From contig CAJWLO010000004.1 in assembly GCA_913043235.1 (NCBI GenBank), positions 18,351 to 82,350 of the forward strand: DNA of 64,000 nt, given 5' to 3'. The DNA is from an uncultured Fidelibacterota bacterium (GTDB lineage: Bacteria; Fidelibacterota; Marinisomatia; Marinisomatales; UBA1611). The notes beneath the pieces were generated by a model that was given only the letters and a program-made list of their open reading frames with translations, did not search any database and was not told the origin of the DNA. Shown here piece by piece: positions 41,160-51,624 of the stretch; the stretch's first letter is position 1; the number at the start of each line of letters is the position of its first letter. Both the position numbers and the translations under genes were made by a program.

Positions 41160-41711
41160 GTGCCTGGAAAAAAACGGAAATCAGGGAAACAGCTCAAGAA
41201 AAAGCTTCAATCTCAAAATATGACTCTCAATGGAGCTATCGGTATCGTAGGGGTATTACTTATTGGTTTCATTATCTCTTTTTCCCGCAATGCATCTCAC
41301 AGTGGCATTCCAGTTGAGGTTACCTTTCCAGAAATAGAGAATCAACCAAAACTGGCAGTGGAGATATTTAAAAAAAACCCAATCCAGGATATTAAAATAG
41401 AAGTACTAAACGGATGTGGAATTCAGGGATTGGCAGCAAAAACAGCTGAATTTCTTCGTTTGAAACAATTGGATGTAGTACGATCCGATGATGCAGATCA
41501 TCACAATTATCCCAAAACAGTAATTATACAACGCAATGAGAATATAGAAAGCCTAAAACACGTTTCTAATTCTTTTGGAGTTTTAATGAATGATGAATCC
41601 AGGATAAAAATTGTACCCGATGAAACTCTGGGAGTGGATGTAACTATTATCCTGGGCAAGGATTATGAATCATTCCCCGAGTTCAATAGTTTTCTTTCTT
41701 CCAAACCATAA
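41160..41711 (+). CDS. LytR C-terminal domain-like membrane protein
   Basis: N-terminal TM; IKIEVLNGCGIQGLAAKTAEFLRLKQLDVVRSDDAD; GTG start directly after upstream stop. Confidence 0.75.
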   Translation: MPGKKRKSGKQLKKKLQSQNMTLNGAIGIVGVLLIGFIISFSRNASHSGIPVEVTFPEIENQPKLAVEIFKKNPIQDIKIEVLNGCGIQGLAAKTAEFLRLKQLDVVRSDDADHHNYPKTVIIQRNENIESLKHVSNSFGVLMNDESRIKIVPDETLGVDVTIILGKDYESFPEFNSFLSSKP

Positions 41712-42095
41712 TTGACAAAAAAGTCGCCAGGATCCAAAACAAAGACTCCGCTATTAGATCACATTGCTGAATTGGCACTGGAAAAAAAAGCAGCCAATGT
41801 GATTAGCTTAGATGTTCGCGGTTTATCATCGATTACGAATCACTACTTAATCTGTTCAGCAGATACAGAACCTCAGGTAAAGGCCATTGCAGATAACATC
41901 CGTAGAGGAACACCGGATAAACCTTGGCACTTGGAAGGATATGAAAAATTAAAATGGGTTCTTTTAGATTATGTGGACTTAGTTGTACATGTTTTCAGAT
42001 CGGAAGAGCGGTATTACTACAATTTAGAAAAACTATGGGCTGATGCCCCAATAATAGAATTCTCTGATGAAAATACTGAAAAAACAACTGACTGA
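41712..42095 (+). CDS. rsfS: ribosome silencing factor
   Basis: ALEKKAANVISLDVRGLSSITNHYLICSADTEPQVKAIADNI ... WVLLDYVDLVVHVFRSEERYYYNLEKLWADAP; TTG start. Confidence 0.92.
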   Translation: MTKKSPGSKTKTPLLDHIAELALEKKAANVISLDVRGLSSITNHYLICSADTEPQVKAIADNIRRGTPDKPWHLEGYEKLKWVLLDYVDLVVHVFRSEERYYYNLEKLWADAPIIEFSDENTEKTTD

Positions 42096-43701
42096 TGGTA
42101 TCCAAAAAGCTCTGGAATCTCTAACGTATCCCGAAAAGGATTTTTCATTAGCGCCACCCAATAATCCTGACTTTGGAAATATATCCAGTAATATAGCACT
42201 ATTATTAGCGAATGATTTAAAAACGTCTCCCCTTGAAATTGCAAATGCGATTGCCAATGAACTACAAACCACTGTTCAGGATCATATCGAGTCTATCACT
42301 GTTACCCCACCGGGATTTATTAATTTTTTCATTCAAAACTCTTTCTTCCAATCCTCTATCAAATCAATACATAAAGCAGGGAATAATTATGGTAAAGGGA
42401 TTATAGGCCATAACAAAACTGCTAATGTAGAATTTGTAAGTGCTAACCCCACCGGGCCCTTAACAGTCGGGCATGGACGAAATGCCGTTCTGGGAGATTC
42501 TATTGCCAATATATTGGAGTGGAATGGCTATAAAATAACACGAGAGTATTATTATAATGATGCCGGTCGCCAGATGCTCATTCTAGGGCAATCTGTTGAA
42601 GCGCGTTATTTAGAACTATGTGGCCGAAAATCCAATTTCCCAGATGAGGGTTATCAGGGGGAATACATCAAGGAAATTGCCGCTCAAATCTTAGATCGTC
42701 GTGGAGTCGAACTGCAATCCGGGTCACATTATTTTAAAGATGATGCTGAAAAAGAAATTTTTTCTGATATAAAAAATATCCTCGAAAAACTCAGAATTCA
42801 GTTTGATTATTTTGCCAACGAAAAAACATTTTATGAAAATGGGGCGATTGATCAATTTATATTAGAACTAAAGGAAAAAGACCTGGTTTACGAAAAAGAT
42901 GGAGCCACCTGGTTTCGGGCTACCGCTCTTGGAAAAGAAAAAGACAGGGTTTATATTAAAACCAGCGGTGAACCAACATATAGGGTGCCGGATACAGCCT
43001 ACCATCGGGACAAACTGGAACGAAAGTTTGATCTTATTGTAGATATTTTTGGTGCAGACCATGCCGACAGCTATCCGGATGTCCTTCTTGCACTTCAAGC
43101 ACTGGGTATTGATACCAGCCCTATAAAAGTTTTGCTTTATCAATTTGTAACCCTAATGAGGGACGGTGAAAAAGTAAAAATGTCAACCCGTAAGGCTAAT
43201 TTTGTTACTCTCGATGAACTGATAAATGACCTGGGACCCGATGTGGTACGGTATTTTTTCATCATGCGAAGTATGAATACTCATCTTGATTTTGACCTGG
43301 GTCTCGCAGCCGACCAGTCTGAAAATAATCCCGTATTTTATCTGCAATATGCCCATGCCCGAATCTGCAATATTATCAAGCACGGGTTGGAAAAAGGAAT
43401 TAAAAAAACAAGTGCTTTCAAGGATGATCTTCTCATCCATGAAGATGAATTAAACTTGATCCGGCACATGGTTCGTTTTCCAGAACTCATTGAAACTGCC
43501 CATGATTCCCTGGAACCACAAAATATTGCCAATTACCTTCAGGAACTTGCAGCCTATTTCCACCGTTTTTATGGTCAATGTCGGGTAATCACAGAAAATA
43601 AAGAATTATCCAAGGCGAGACTCGGACTTGTAAGCGCTGTTAAAATTATCCTGGCCAACGGCCTATCTATCTTGGGTATTACAGCGCCGGAACGCATGTA
43701 A
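42067..43701 (+). CDS. argS: arginyl-tRNA synthetase
   Basis: VEFVSANPTGPLTVGHGRNAVLGDSIANIL; KMSTRKANFVTLDELI. Confidence 0.94.
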   Translation: MKILKKQLTDGIQKALESLTYPEKDFSLAPPNNPDFGNISSNIALLLANDLKTSPLEIANAIANELQTTVQDHIESITVTPPGFINFFIQNSFFQSSIKSIHKAGNNYGKGIIGHNKTANVEFVSANPTGPLTVGHGRNAVLGDSIANILEWNGYKITREYYYNDAGRQMLILGQSVEARYLELCGRKSNFPDEGYQGEYIKEIAAQILDRRGVELQSGSHYFKDDAEKEIFSDIKNILEKLRIQFDYFANEKTFYENGAIDQFILELKEKDLVYEKDGATWFRATALGKEKDRVYIKTSGEPTYRVPDTAYHRDKLERKFDLIVDIFGADHADSYPDVLLALQALGIDTSPIKVLLYQFVTLMRDGEKVKMSTRKANFVTLDELINDLGPDVVRYFFIMRSMNTHLDFDLGLAADQSENNPVFYLQYAHARICNIIKHGLEKGIKKTSAFKDDLLIHEDELNLIRHMVRFPELIETAHDSLEPQNIANYLQELAAYFHRFYGQCRVITENKELSKARLGLVSAVKIILANGLSILGITAPERM

Positions 43702-44351
43702 TGAATACCTTCTTGCAAACCGAATTTCAGTTTTTCATCCTTTGTCTTACAACATTGTTTACACTGATCAATCCAATAGGTATTGCTCCTATCCTGGTGA
43801 TTATGATCGAACGCTTTTCCAAGCCAGAACGAATTACTATTGCAAAACAAGGGACAATAACTGCTTGTCTCATACTAATTATTTTTGCCTTTCTGGGTTC
43901 GCTTATCTTTAATTTTTTCGCAATTACTATCGAAGCATTTCAAATCATGGGTGGTATAATATTTTTTCGGAGCGGATTTAAAATGATGGATGCAAAAGTG
44001 GGACGCTCCCGCACTACACCTCTGGAAGAAACCGAATCACAGGAAAGCGATGATATTGCCATTAGTCCTATTGGTATCCCTCTTATTGCCGGACCCGGAG
44101 CGATTACCGCAACTATGCTCCTGTCCAGTAAGGTACCAAATGTTCATAGCTATATCTCAATTGGATTGGCAATCCTTTTGGTACTATCCATGGTGTATCT
44201 GATATTAAGAAATGGTGACCTGATGATCAATGCCCTAGGGGTTAAAGGCATGAGGGTAATCCAGCGTCTCATGGGTCTCATTTTGATGGTAATTGCGGTG
44301 CAGTTTGTGATCAACGGGGTAACCACAGTGCTCCAGCAGATATTAACTTAA
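43701..44351 (+). CDS. MarC-family integral membrane protein
   Basis: FTLINPIGIAPILVIM, PLIAGPGAITATMLLSS, multiple TMs. Confidence 0.88.
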   Translation: MNTFLQTEFQFFILCLTTLFTLINPIGIAPILVIMIERFSKPERITIAKQGTITACLILIIFAFLGSLIFNFFAITIEAFQIMGGIIFFRSGFKMMDAKVGRSRTTPLEETESQESDDIAISPIGIPLIAGPGAITATMLLSSKVPNVHSYISIGLAILLVLSMVYLILRNGDLMINALGVKGMRVIQRLMGLILMVIAVQFVINGVTTVLQQILT

Positions 44352-44352
44352 A

Positions 44353-47300
44353 CTATTTCAACAATAACATTTTCTGTATGCGGGCTTCTTCTCCCGCCTG
44401 TAGACGAATAAAATAGACACCGGAACTCACTGGTTTCAAGGTAGCATCTCTACCATACCAGGTGAACTGATGTTTGCCTGGTTTCATGATATTTTGATCA
44501 ATAGTCTTAATGGTTCGACCCATCAGATCATAGATACGAATGGAGATAGGACTGGCTTTTGGCAAATCATACTTAATGACCGTTTGAGCGTTGAATGGAT
44601 TTGGATAATTAGCGTGAACTGTAAATTTTTCTGGATATAGTTCCATGGAAATGCTCTCCATTCCCGAAATGATCACCTCTTTATTTTCATTCATGAATCT
44701 GTATTGTATCTTGGCATTGAAATATTCATCGTTTGTACTGGGCAACTGAATAGTGATTGCTGTATCCAATCCTATATGGTCTGCCATAGAAAACAATTTT
44801 ATTTGTGAGACTGTGTCTTGCGCAGTAAATAAAAATGTGCCTGGTTTCTGATCACGCATTTGAAAACGGGCCAGATCCAAGTTGGTTTCACCTATCAGAA
44901 TCTCACCCATTTTCAGCCCGGATGGTTGGTAAAATTTCAAAGTGCGCCCGATGACCTTAAGATTTTGGAATCCCCAGATCCGTGCTGCCAAAAGAGTGGT
45001 ATCAAAATCAAGATCATGGTAGCGCCACTGCCACATCTTGGCAAAAGCTTTCAGGTCTTCCATATCCGCCTGATTGTCGGGTTGAGGACGCACGTGAGGA
45101 GGTTCTCCTAAATAGGGCCCCAGATCCGTATCGGGCCAGTTACTGTTAAAGGCCAAGATATCCGCCACTGTGATATCATAATCATTGTCCATATCACCCC
45201 ATAAGCGACTGAAAAATTGTAGCGTATCAGCTACATAAAGGGTGTTGATTGCAAAAGCACTATCAATAAATACAGTTATAGTATCGTAACTGGACAAGGT
45301 GTCCTGCCATAAGATGGAAATGATTGAGTCAGCATAGGTGTTTGTGGACATAAATTGTGTATCCACATTAGAATTAACAGCTAACTTATAGGAATAGATC
45401 GGTCGGTTAAATTTTATGGTGATGGTATCCCCTTTTAGGACTGATAAAAACCCTGATGAATCATTCACATCCGGAGTAAAACTTGTAATAAATGGTTCTG
45501 TATTATCAAAATAAACACCATCTGTTCGTGGAATAAAGGATACATTGGTCGCTAAATCCACAGCTCGGATATAAGTAAAATATAATGTATCCTGCACGAG
45601 GCTTAGGTTGCGGATGGTAATGCTGTCGGTACTATCCGTAGAAAACCAGTTCAAGATATTGGTGGTATCGTTCCCGGTGCCAATGGCCAACTGATAATAA
45701 TCTATTTCTGTATTATCAGAAAAACCAGACCAAGTATACTTCAAGGATGTAGAATCCGGGGTATAATCCGCATCCATGATCCACTGTCCATCTACAATGA
45801 ATCCAGTATCGGGTCTTGCCAGATCAATATATATCCCGTCTCCCCAGAGGGTATCTGAATGATTCCCGGCAGAATCTTCAACAAAAACCCCTATAAAATA
45901 ATCATTATCATTGGCCAGACTAAGACTACCAAGCCCTTTTTTATTCTCACCGCCTGAAGAACTCCAAGCCACAATATCAGTCACAACCGAATCTGAACCC
46001 AAGCTTACAAAACCATCCCGGATCCCAGAAAAGCCATCTTCATGGTCCCAGTATACCCATAATGAATCTGATTGATTAGAATAATCCAGGTCCAGTGAAT
46101 CTGTGCCCACCAATAGTGCCGACAGAATTGGTTCTGTTTTATCCAGTATTATACCTACACCATTGGAAGTTGTGGAAATTGTATCTCCAAAATTTCCTGC
46201 TGTATCCCGGTAGGTAATGGCAAAAGTTTGTTGACCTTCTGGATCATTATCTATGAATTCCCGGGTTGCAGTCCAATTCATCCCTAAATTAGACGAAACA
46301 AGACTAAGTGTATCCGCATTCAAGATGGAAACCGGGTTTTTTAAGCCCTCACTGCTTGTAAAACTCAAATTCCCCTGATCTCCTCGCTTTGTCCAATAGG
46401 AACCAAATTCATTATTGGACGTTAGCAATACATCTGAAAGATCAGGTGCTGTTTCATCAATATGGATCAGAGTCTCATGTGCTGTTCCGGTGGTAGTATT
46501 CCCTGCCCGATCCAAGATTTGAGCCGTAAACTGTACATCTGCACCTTCTGCATAGCCATCCAAAGCCACGAATATTCCCCGGCTCATATCAATATTCAAC
46601 ATCCCGGATGATGTAATGGTCACAGCGTGTCCTGCGTTTATAAAAGGACCATTATTAATGCTGGTCTGCAGTTGACAGATTCCATCAATGAGGCTTTCAT
46701 CGTCTTGTGCAATAGGAACTGATACTATTACTGTATCATTGCTGGAATTCCAGTAATTCTGCTCAATCGTTCCGCCTTTGGAAAATACGGTATCAATACT
46801 GAAATCAGCGGGTGGAGATTGGTCAAATAATACATATCCGCTGTTTGTTCCGTGGGTTGTATCAATCGGAACACCCGAGTTACCAACCCAGTCCTCAAAT
46901 ATAATTGTATACGATAAATATCCCTCCTCCTCTGCTCCAGTCATTTCATAATTAGCTAGAAATGATCCGTTTTGATCTACAATTTCTGCAGACGGATTGC
47001 CAGCGATTGTTATTATGGGGTCAGGCCGCAGTAGCTCGCTGGGCGTATATTCAACAAATATGGTGTCTCCTGTAATACACAGCGAGGTATCGTTGGCGTT
47101 ACTGCTGTAAAATAATATATTTAAGCAAGTCGGTACCGTACGGTCGAATCGTACCTGCGAACCGTCATTTGTAGTTGTCACTGTCCCCGACTCGTTTCCG
47201 GCTGAATCAGTCATGAACAGGCTAAATGGTACCCAGCCCTCCGTTTCTGATCCGTCAAAGGTATGGGTGGTCAAAAAATCCAGTACAGATTGTGCTGGTA

Positions 47301-50300
47301 TCTTATTGGCACCTGCCAGAGAAACAGCTAAACTGCGACTTGCTTCCGATATGGAGAAAGTCAGGGTATCTGTATCACCTGTTTTTGCCAGAGAATCGCC
47401 ATAAACATTATTTGATCTCATGGAAACTGTAGAGATTACTGGAGGTGTTTTATCAAAACAGACCTGGCTACCATTGGTAGTGGTATCCGCATCTGGTCCG
47501 GTCAATCCCCCCAAATCAGCATAGGAAACGGTAAATGGAATGCATTGTTCATCATTACTCTCTGACATAACAATGTATCCCATATAAGTTGTACTAGATG
47601 GATTTGACACAATTGAGTTACTACCATCAATGATTATCGTACAATTATTCAGTGGTTCATTAGCTGTGAATTGAACGAATACCGTGTCACCCACCTTGGC
47701 CCAGGAAGAATCCGTATTGCTGGAATATATTCCTGTGGAAACGACTTCCGGTGGACCGGTATCATGATTGACAAAACTCTCATCCGTGGGTGAAATCACC
47801 TGTACGCCTGGATTCCCGGCACGATCTACAAAATCAATCGTGTATGAAAGTATCCCTGAAGGTTCTGTGCCATCGAGGGTGATGGTTGCAGTATATGTAT
47901 CCCCCGATAGAGTTGGCACTGATACCTGACCCGAAATCGTAACCGTGATTGAATCAGAAATTATCGGCTCGGCAGGAGTGAAAGATAGATAAACTTCGTC
48001 TCCTCCAATTGCGATGACGGTGTTATTGGCATTATTTGATTCTATATGCACCAATGTTAACGTGGGTGCTGTTTTATCAAAAATTACTTGGCTCATGTTG
48101 GTTGTATTTGCGACCGTATCACTGACCAGACCAACCGAATCTGTGACCAGGATCTCAAAATTAATAATCCCCTCATCGTTATCCGAGTCTGCCATGACAT
48201 ATCGGCCAGAATATTGTTCGCTGCCCAGATCAGTCACTTCTGCTGTTTGGGTTGCAATTGTAACTGTCTGGTTGGTTAACAATTCAGCACCTGTAAAAAT
48301 TACTGTTACTGTATCACCAACTTTTGCCCAGGCAGGATCAAGATTAGATGAAATGATAGTAACCGGATCTAATGTGGGTTTTGTATTGTCAAAGGTTACC
48401 ACCGTATTATCTGTGGTTTGGGTAAAACCATCAGCCGGGTTACCTCGTAGATCCACCAGACCGTTGATAGTAAATGCAATGACACCTTCCGCATCGCCAT
48501 CCTGCATGGTGTAGGTTCCTGCCCAGGAAGAGTCACCACTGACACTTGCCACAGAACCAGCGTTTCCAGAAACAGTAATGGTAGGTACTTGCAGTAGTGG
48601 TTCAGTGGTAAAGGTAATCGTAATTATATGACCCACTGCGGCCAGAGTTGTATCTGAAAAATTTGAGGCATAGGATACCGTATTTACAACCGGCAGAACT
48701 TGATCGATCACCAGCCGATCTGAACTGATACTCCCTTCAGTCTCATTTCCCGGCCTATCGGTTATTACTGCTTTAATGTAAATACTGTCTTCTTCCGCGA
48801 AGCCTGCCAGGGCTTCCACTTCCCCGGCTGATAGAGACATCAATTTATCTGAACCAAGCTCTGAACTGGTGATGTTAGAAGCATTGCCAATGGCTGTAAA
48901 AGCATTATTGCCAGCCTTGGCCCGCAACTGTACTGTTCCATTTTCCAGAGTAGTATCATTAGCAACGATCGGTATATTTACATTAAGACCTGTATTTGTG
49001 GAATTCCAAGAATTTTCCACCACATTACCCCCAGTAGATACAATAGCACCAACAGTAAAATCAGTGGGTGGTGTTCTGTCAAAGGTCACCTTACTGGAAT
49101 TGGTGGTGCCGACCACATTTGTGCCATTGTTCCCTGCTGAATCTGTGAACGCTATTTCAAATGCAACTATTCCTTCTGGGTCTGTATCGGTAAAAGCATA
49201 GATGGATTTGAATTGACTGGTATTTATATTAGTAGTCGTAGCGGACTGGGTAACAACCGTAACAGTGTTGTTGATAAGTGCTTCACTGACTGTGGCAGAG
49301 ATCGTCACCGTATCACCAACTTTGGCCCATTCTGTATCTGAGTTATTAGAGATAATAGAAACCGGCGATAATTCAGGTAACGTTCTGTCATAACGTACCG
49401 TTGAAGAACCTGCACCTACCGCACCGCCATTGTAGGTGCCGGGATTGCCTAAATAATCATTTGTGCTGATAGCAATATAATTAATATTTCCTTCGGTTTC
49501 TGACCCCGAAAACGTATATGTCGCTTCAAATTGTTCACCTCCCAGATCGGTCTCATCAGCAGCATTGCCACCTACGGTGACTGCAGGCAGGTCAACATCT
49601 TCATCATATGTAAGGGCAATGGTTATCACATCACCGGTTTTTGCCAGGTGTGGAAATGTATTGTTTGAAGTGATGGACACAGGATTTGGATTGTTCGCCT
49701 GCAGGTCGATAGCAGTATTTGTCGTACTGGTATCCCCAAGGGAGAAATTTCCCGCAACGTCAAATAGCAATGCGGATAACTGAGCTGTATCCCCGTGTGC
49801 AAAACCTGTCAACGCTTCAAAAACACTTTCTGGCGCAGTAACAACCTTTGTCCCAGAATTAAAATCAGCAGTAGTAATAGTATCTTTTTCTCCGAATGGG
49901 GCAAAATCATTTGTCCCGATTCTCCCGCGAAGCTGATAGGCAGACCCAACAATGACCCCAGTATCATAGATAGGTGTTTGAAATTCAATTGGTGAATCTA
50001 GTGTGGACCAGCTAGCGCCATTGATTGTGGCATGGTTCGCTGTTGCAGTAGAATCTGCAGTGGAAGGACCAGAACCCTCATCTATTCTCCAATAACCAAT
50101 AAGTCCCGCTTCCTCTCCAGTTAAATTAATCTCCCGCGATGCCTTTATTTGATCTTTGGTACGTACCACATTCCACAGGCGTACTTCATCAATACCTCCT
50201 TGAAAAAAATGACCAGTTCCATCCTTAGGAAAATTCCCCAAAACCATTTCTGCTGGGGCACCAGACCATTTTACGTCTCCCATAGCATCTGCAGAATCAA

Positions 50301-51624
50301 CCAATGCACCATTACGGTATAATTTTACTTCGGAACCATCGTAGGTAGCAGCGATATGGCTCCATTGCCCCACAGGCATTTGTGATCCCGCCATACTACC
50401 GTAATTAATTTGGTTGGTAGTAGTTTTCAGGAAAAATCTCCAGCCGGTTAAATAGAATGAGAAACCGAAACCAGCTTGGGTACCACCAGCATCCATGGCA
50501 TAGCTTAAAAAACCATCATAATCAACAGGAGCTACCTCAGGCTTGACCCATGATTCGATTGTAATAGCATTGGTTACTTGATATGCGGCCAACCCTGGGA
50601 TCGAAACTTCATCATTGCTGCCATCAAACTGCAAACTATTGCCTTGATAATAATTAAAACTTGCCACCGCTGAATCCTGCGGAACATTTACTTCTAACCC
50701 AATAGCTGTATTGGTGCTGTTCCAGATGTTTGGCGCTACCGTCCCGCCGGTACTGGTTACAGCGCCGACCGTAAAAGAAGGCGGGTCAGAGTTATCAACT
50801 ATTACTTTGCTGTTATCAGTGGTCTGTTTTACGGTTTTACCATCAATCCCATTAGAACCCGTGAAATCAATCGTAAACTGAATTGGTCCATCGGGATCAG
50901 AATTTTCTACCGTATACGAAGCAACCCAGTTCGTACCACTCGTATTACTTACACTACAAGCATTGCCATTGATCTGTACATAAGGATCCCCGGAAAAATC
51001 TGAATTTGCTGTAAAATTCAGTGAAACATCCGTTCCAGCAGTAGCAGAGGTAGGATCTTCATTTGAAGATTCAATAGTAACACTGGTTAACTTAGGCAGT
51101 GCATAAAATTTAATATTATCTACAATCCAGCCATCAATAGCCCATGAGTTTGTACCATAAGCTGTCCAGCGAACCTGTAGGTTGCTACCATTAGAAATAT
51201 CTGCCGTAAATGATTCTGTACTGGTCCAAGGATTATTTTGTATTGTCAGACCGGGGCCAATGGCATAGCTCAATACATCAATCCAGCCAGCACCCCCGTT
51301 ATAGGAAATCCGCAATCCATTCAAATCGCCTTGACCATAAAAATCCAATGCAAAATAAAATTCGACAAGTACACCAGTATTATCCCCTACATCTATTAAT
51401 GGAGTGGTTGCACTTTGTTCAAAATTATACGCCTGAGGAGACCAGTTAAAAAGTGCAGCTGGTGGTGTATCATTACCTTCATAGCTGCTACTAACTTCCC
51501 AGTTCCCTTCGTGGAGCCATCCTGCAGGCCAACTCCCTCCACTAAAATTTTCTTCATACAAAATTTGGCCTGATATAAATGCAGGTAACCATACAGACAG
51601 AAACAATAAAAAATTCTTTTTCAT
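44353..51624 (-). CDS. giant exported multi-Ig-like repeat protein with LamG, dockerin-like and C-terminal sorting domains
   Basis: 2423 aa; signal peptide; tandem units VSIxSNNxDxxWAKVGDTVxxxFTxxEPL...VxFDKTPP; LamG-like insert; DMDNDYDITVADILAF; C-term ANYPNPFNAQTVIKYDLPKASPISIRIYDLMGRTIKT...GVYFIRLQAG. Confidence 0.9.
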   Translation of the reverse strand: MKKNFLLFLSVWLPAFISGQILYEENFSGGSWPAGWLHEGNWEVSSSYEGNDTPPAALFNWSPQAYNFEQSATTPLIDVGDNTGVLVEFYFALDFYGQGDLNGLRISYNGGAGWIDVLSYAIGPGLTIQNNPWTSTESFTADISNGSNLQVRWTAYGTNSWAIDGWIVDNIKFYALPKLTSVTIESSNEDPTSATAGTDVSLNFTANSDFSGDPYVQINGNACSVSNTSGTNWVASYTVENSDPDGPIQFTIDFTGSNGIDGKTVKQTTDNSKVIVDNSDPPSFTVGAVTSTGGTVAPNIWNSTNTAIGLEVNVPQDSAVASFNYYQGNSLQFDGSNDEVSIPGLAAYQVTNAITIESWVKPEVAPVDYDGFLSYAMDAGGTQAGFGFSFYLTGWRFFLKTTTNQINYGSMAGSQMPVGQWSHIAATYDGSEVKLYRNGALVDSADAMGDVKWSGAPAEMVLGNFPKDGTGHFFQGGIDEVRLWNVVRTKDQIKASREINLTGEEAGLIGYWRIDEGSGPSTADSTATANHATINGASWSTLDSPIEFQTPIYDTGVIVGSAYQLRGRIGTNDFAPFGEKDTITTADFNSGTKVVTAPESVFEALTGFAHGDTAQLSALLFDVAGNFSLGDTSTTNTAIDLQANNPNPVSITSNNTFPHLAKTGDVITIALTYDEDVDLPAVTVGGNAADETDLGGEQFEATYTFSGSETEGNINYIAISTNDYLGNPGTYNGGAVGAGSSTVRYDRTLPELSPVSIISNNSDTEWAKVGDTVTISATVSEALINNTVTVVTQSATTTNINTSQFKSIYAFTDTDPEGIVAFEIAFTDSAGNNGTNVVGTTNSSKVTFDRTPPTDFTVGAIVSTGGNVVENSWNSTNTGLNVNIPIVANDTTLENGTVQLRAKAGNNAFTAIGNASNITSSELGSDKLMSLSAGEVEALAGFAEEDSIYIKAVITDRPGNETEGSISSDRLVIDQVLPVVNTVSYASNFSDTTLAAVGHIITITFTTEPLLQVPTITVSGNAGSVASVSGDSSWAGTYTMQDGDAEGVIAFTINGLVDLRGNPADGFTQTTDNTVVTFDNTKPTLDPVTIISSNLDPAWAKVGDTVTVIFTGAELLTNQTVTIATQTAEVTDLGSEQYSGRYVMADSDNDEGIINFEILVTDSVGLVSDTVANTTNMSQVIFDKTAPTLTLVHIESNNANNTVIAIGGDEVYLSFTPAEPIISDSITVTISGQVSVPTLSGDTYTATITLDGTEPSGILSYTIDFVDRAGNPGVQVISPTDESFVNHDTGPPEVVSTGIYSSNTDSSWAKVGDTVFVQFTANEPLNNCTIIIDGSNSIVSNPSSTTYMGYIVMSESNDEQCIPFTVSYADLGGLTGPDADTTTNGSQVCFDKTPPVISTVSMRSNNVYGDSLAKTGDTDTLTFSISEASRSLAVSLAGANKIPAQSVLDFLTTHTFDGSETEGWVPFSLFMTDSAGNESGTVTTTNDGSQVRFDRTVPTCLNILFYSSNANDTSLCITGDTIFVEYTPSELLRPDPIITIAGNPSAEIVDQNGSFLANYEMTGAEEEGYLSYTIIFEDWVGNSGVPIDTTHGTNSGYVLFDQSPPADFSIDTVFSKGGTIEQNYWNSSNDTVIVSVPIAQDDESLIDGICQLQTSINNGPFINAGHAVTITSSGMLNIDMSRGIFVALDGYAEGADVQFTAQILDRAGNTTTGTAHETLIHIDETAPDLSDVLLTSNNEFGSYWTKRGDQGNLSFTSSEGLKNPVSILNADTLSLVSSNLGMNWTATREFIDNDPEGQQTFAITYRDTAGNFGDTISTTSNGVGIILDKTEPILSALLVGTDSLDLDYSNQSDSLWVYWDHEDGFSGIRDGFVSLGSDSVVTDIVAWSSSGGENKKGLGSLSLANDNDYFIGVFVEDSAGNHSDTLWGDGIYIDLARPDTGFIVDGQWIMDADYTPDSTSLKYTWSGFSDNTEIDYYQLAIGTGNDTTNILNWFSTDSTDSITIRNLSLVQDTLYFTYIRAVDLATNVSFIPRTDGVYFDNTEPFITSFTPDVNDSSGFLSVLKGDTITIKFNRPIYSYKLAVNSNVDTQFMSTNTYADSIISILWQDTLSSYDTITVFIDSAFAINTLYVADTLQFFSRLWGDMDNDYDITVADILAFNSNWPDTDLGPYLGEPPHVRPQPDNQADMEDLKAFAKMWQWRYHDLDFDTTLLAARIWGFQNLKVIGRTLKFYQPSGLKMGEILIGETNLDLARFQMRDQKPGTFLFTAQDTVSQIKLFSMADHIGLDTAITIQLPSTNDEYFNAKIQYRFMNENKEVIISGMESISMELYPEKFTVHANYPNPFNAQTVIKYDLPKASPISIRIYDLMGRTIKTIDQNIMKPGKHQFTWYGRDATLKPVSSGVYFIRLQAGEEARIQKMLLLK

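Noticed and set aside
48014-48514. 166-aa plus-strand ORF (and other plus-strand ORFs at 47213-49995)
   Set aside because: Antisense to the giant repeat protein; low-complexity complement of repeat units, recurring because the sense strand repeats.
44353-51624. Possible CRISPR-like or DNA satellite repeat
   Set aside because: Periodicity is at protein level (about 300 nt degenerate units) in a continuous reading frame; no short identical repeats with unique spacers.
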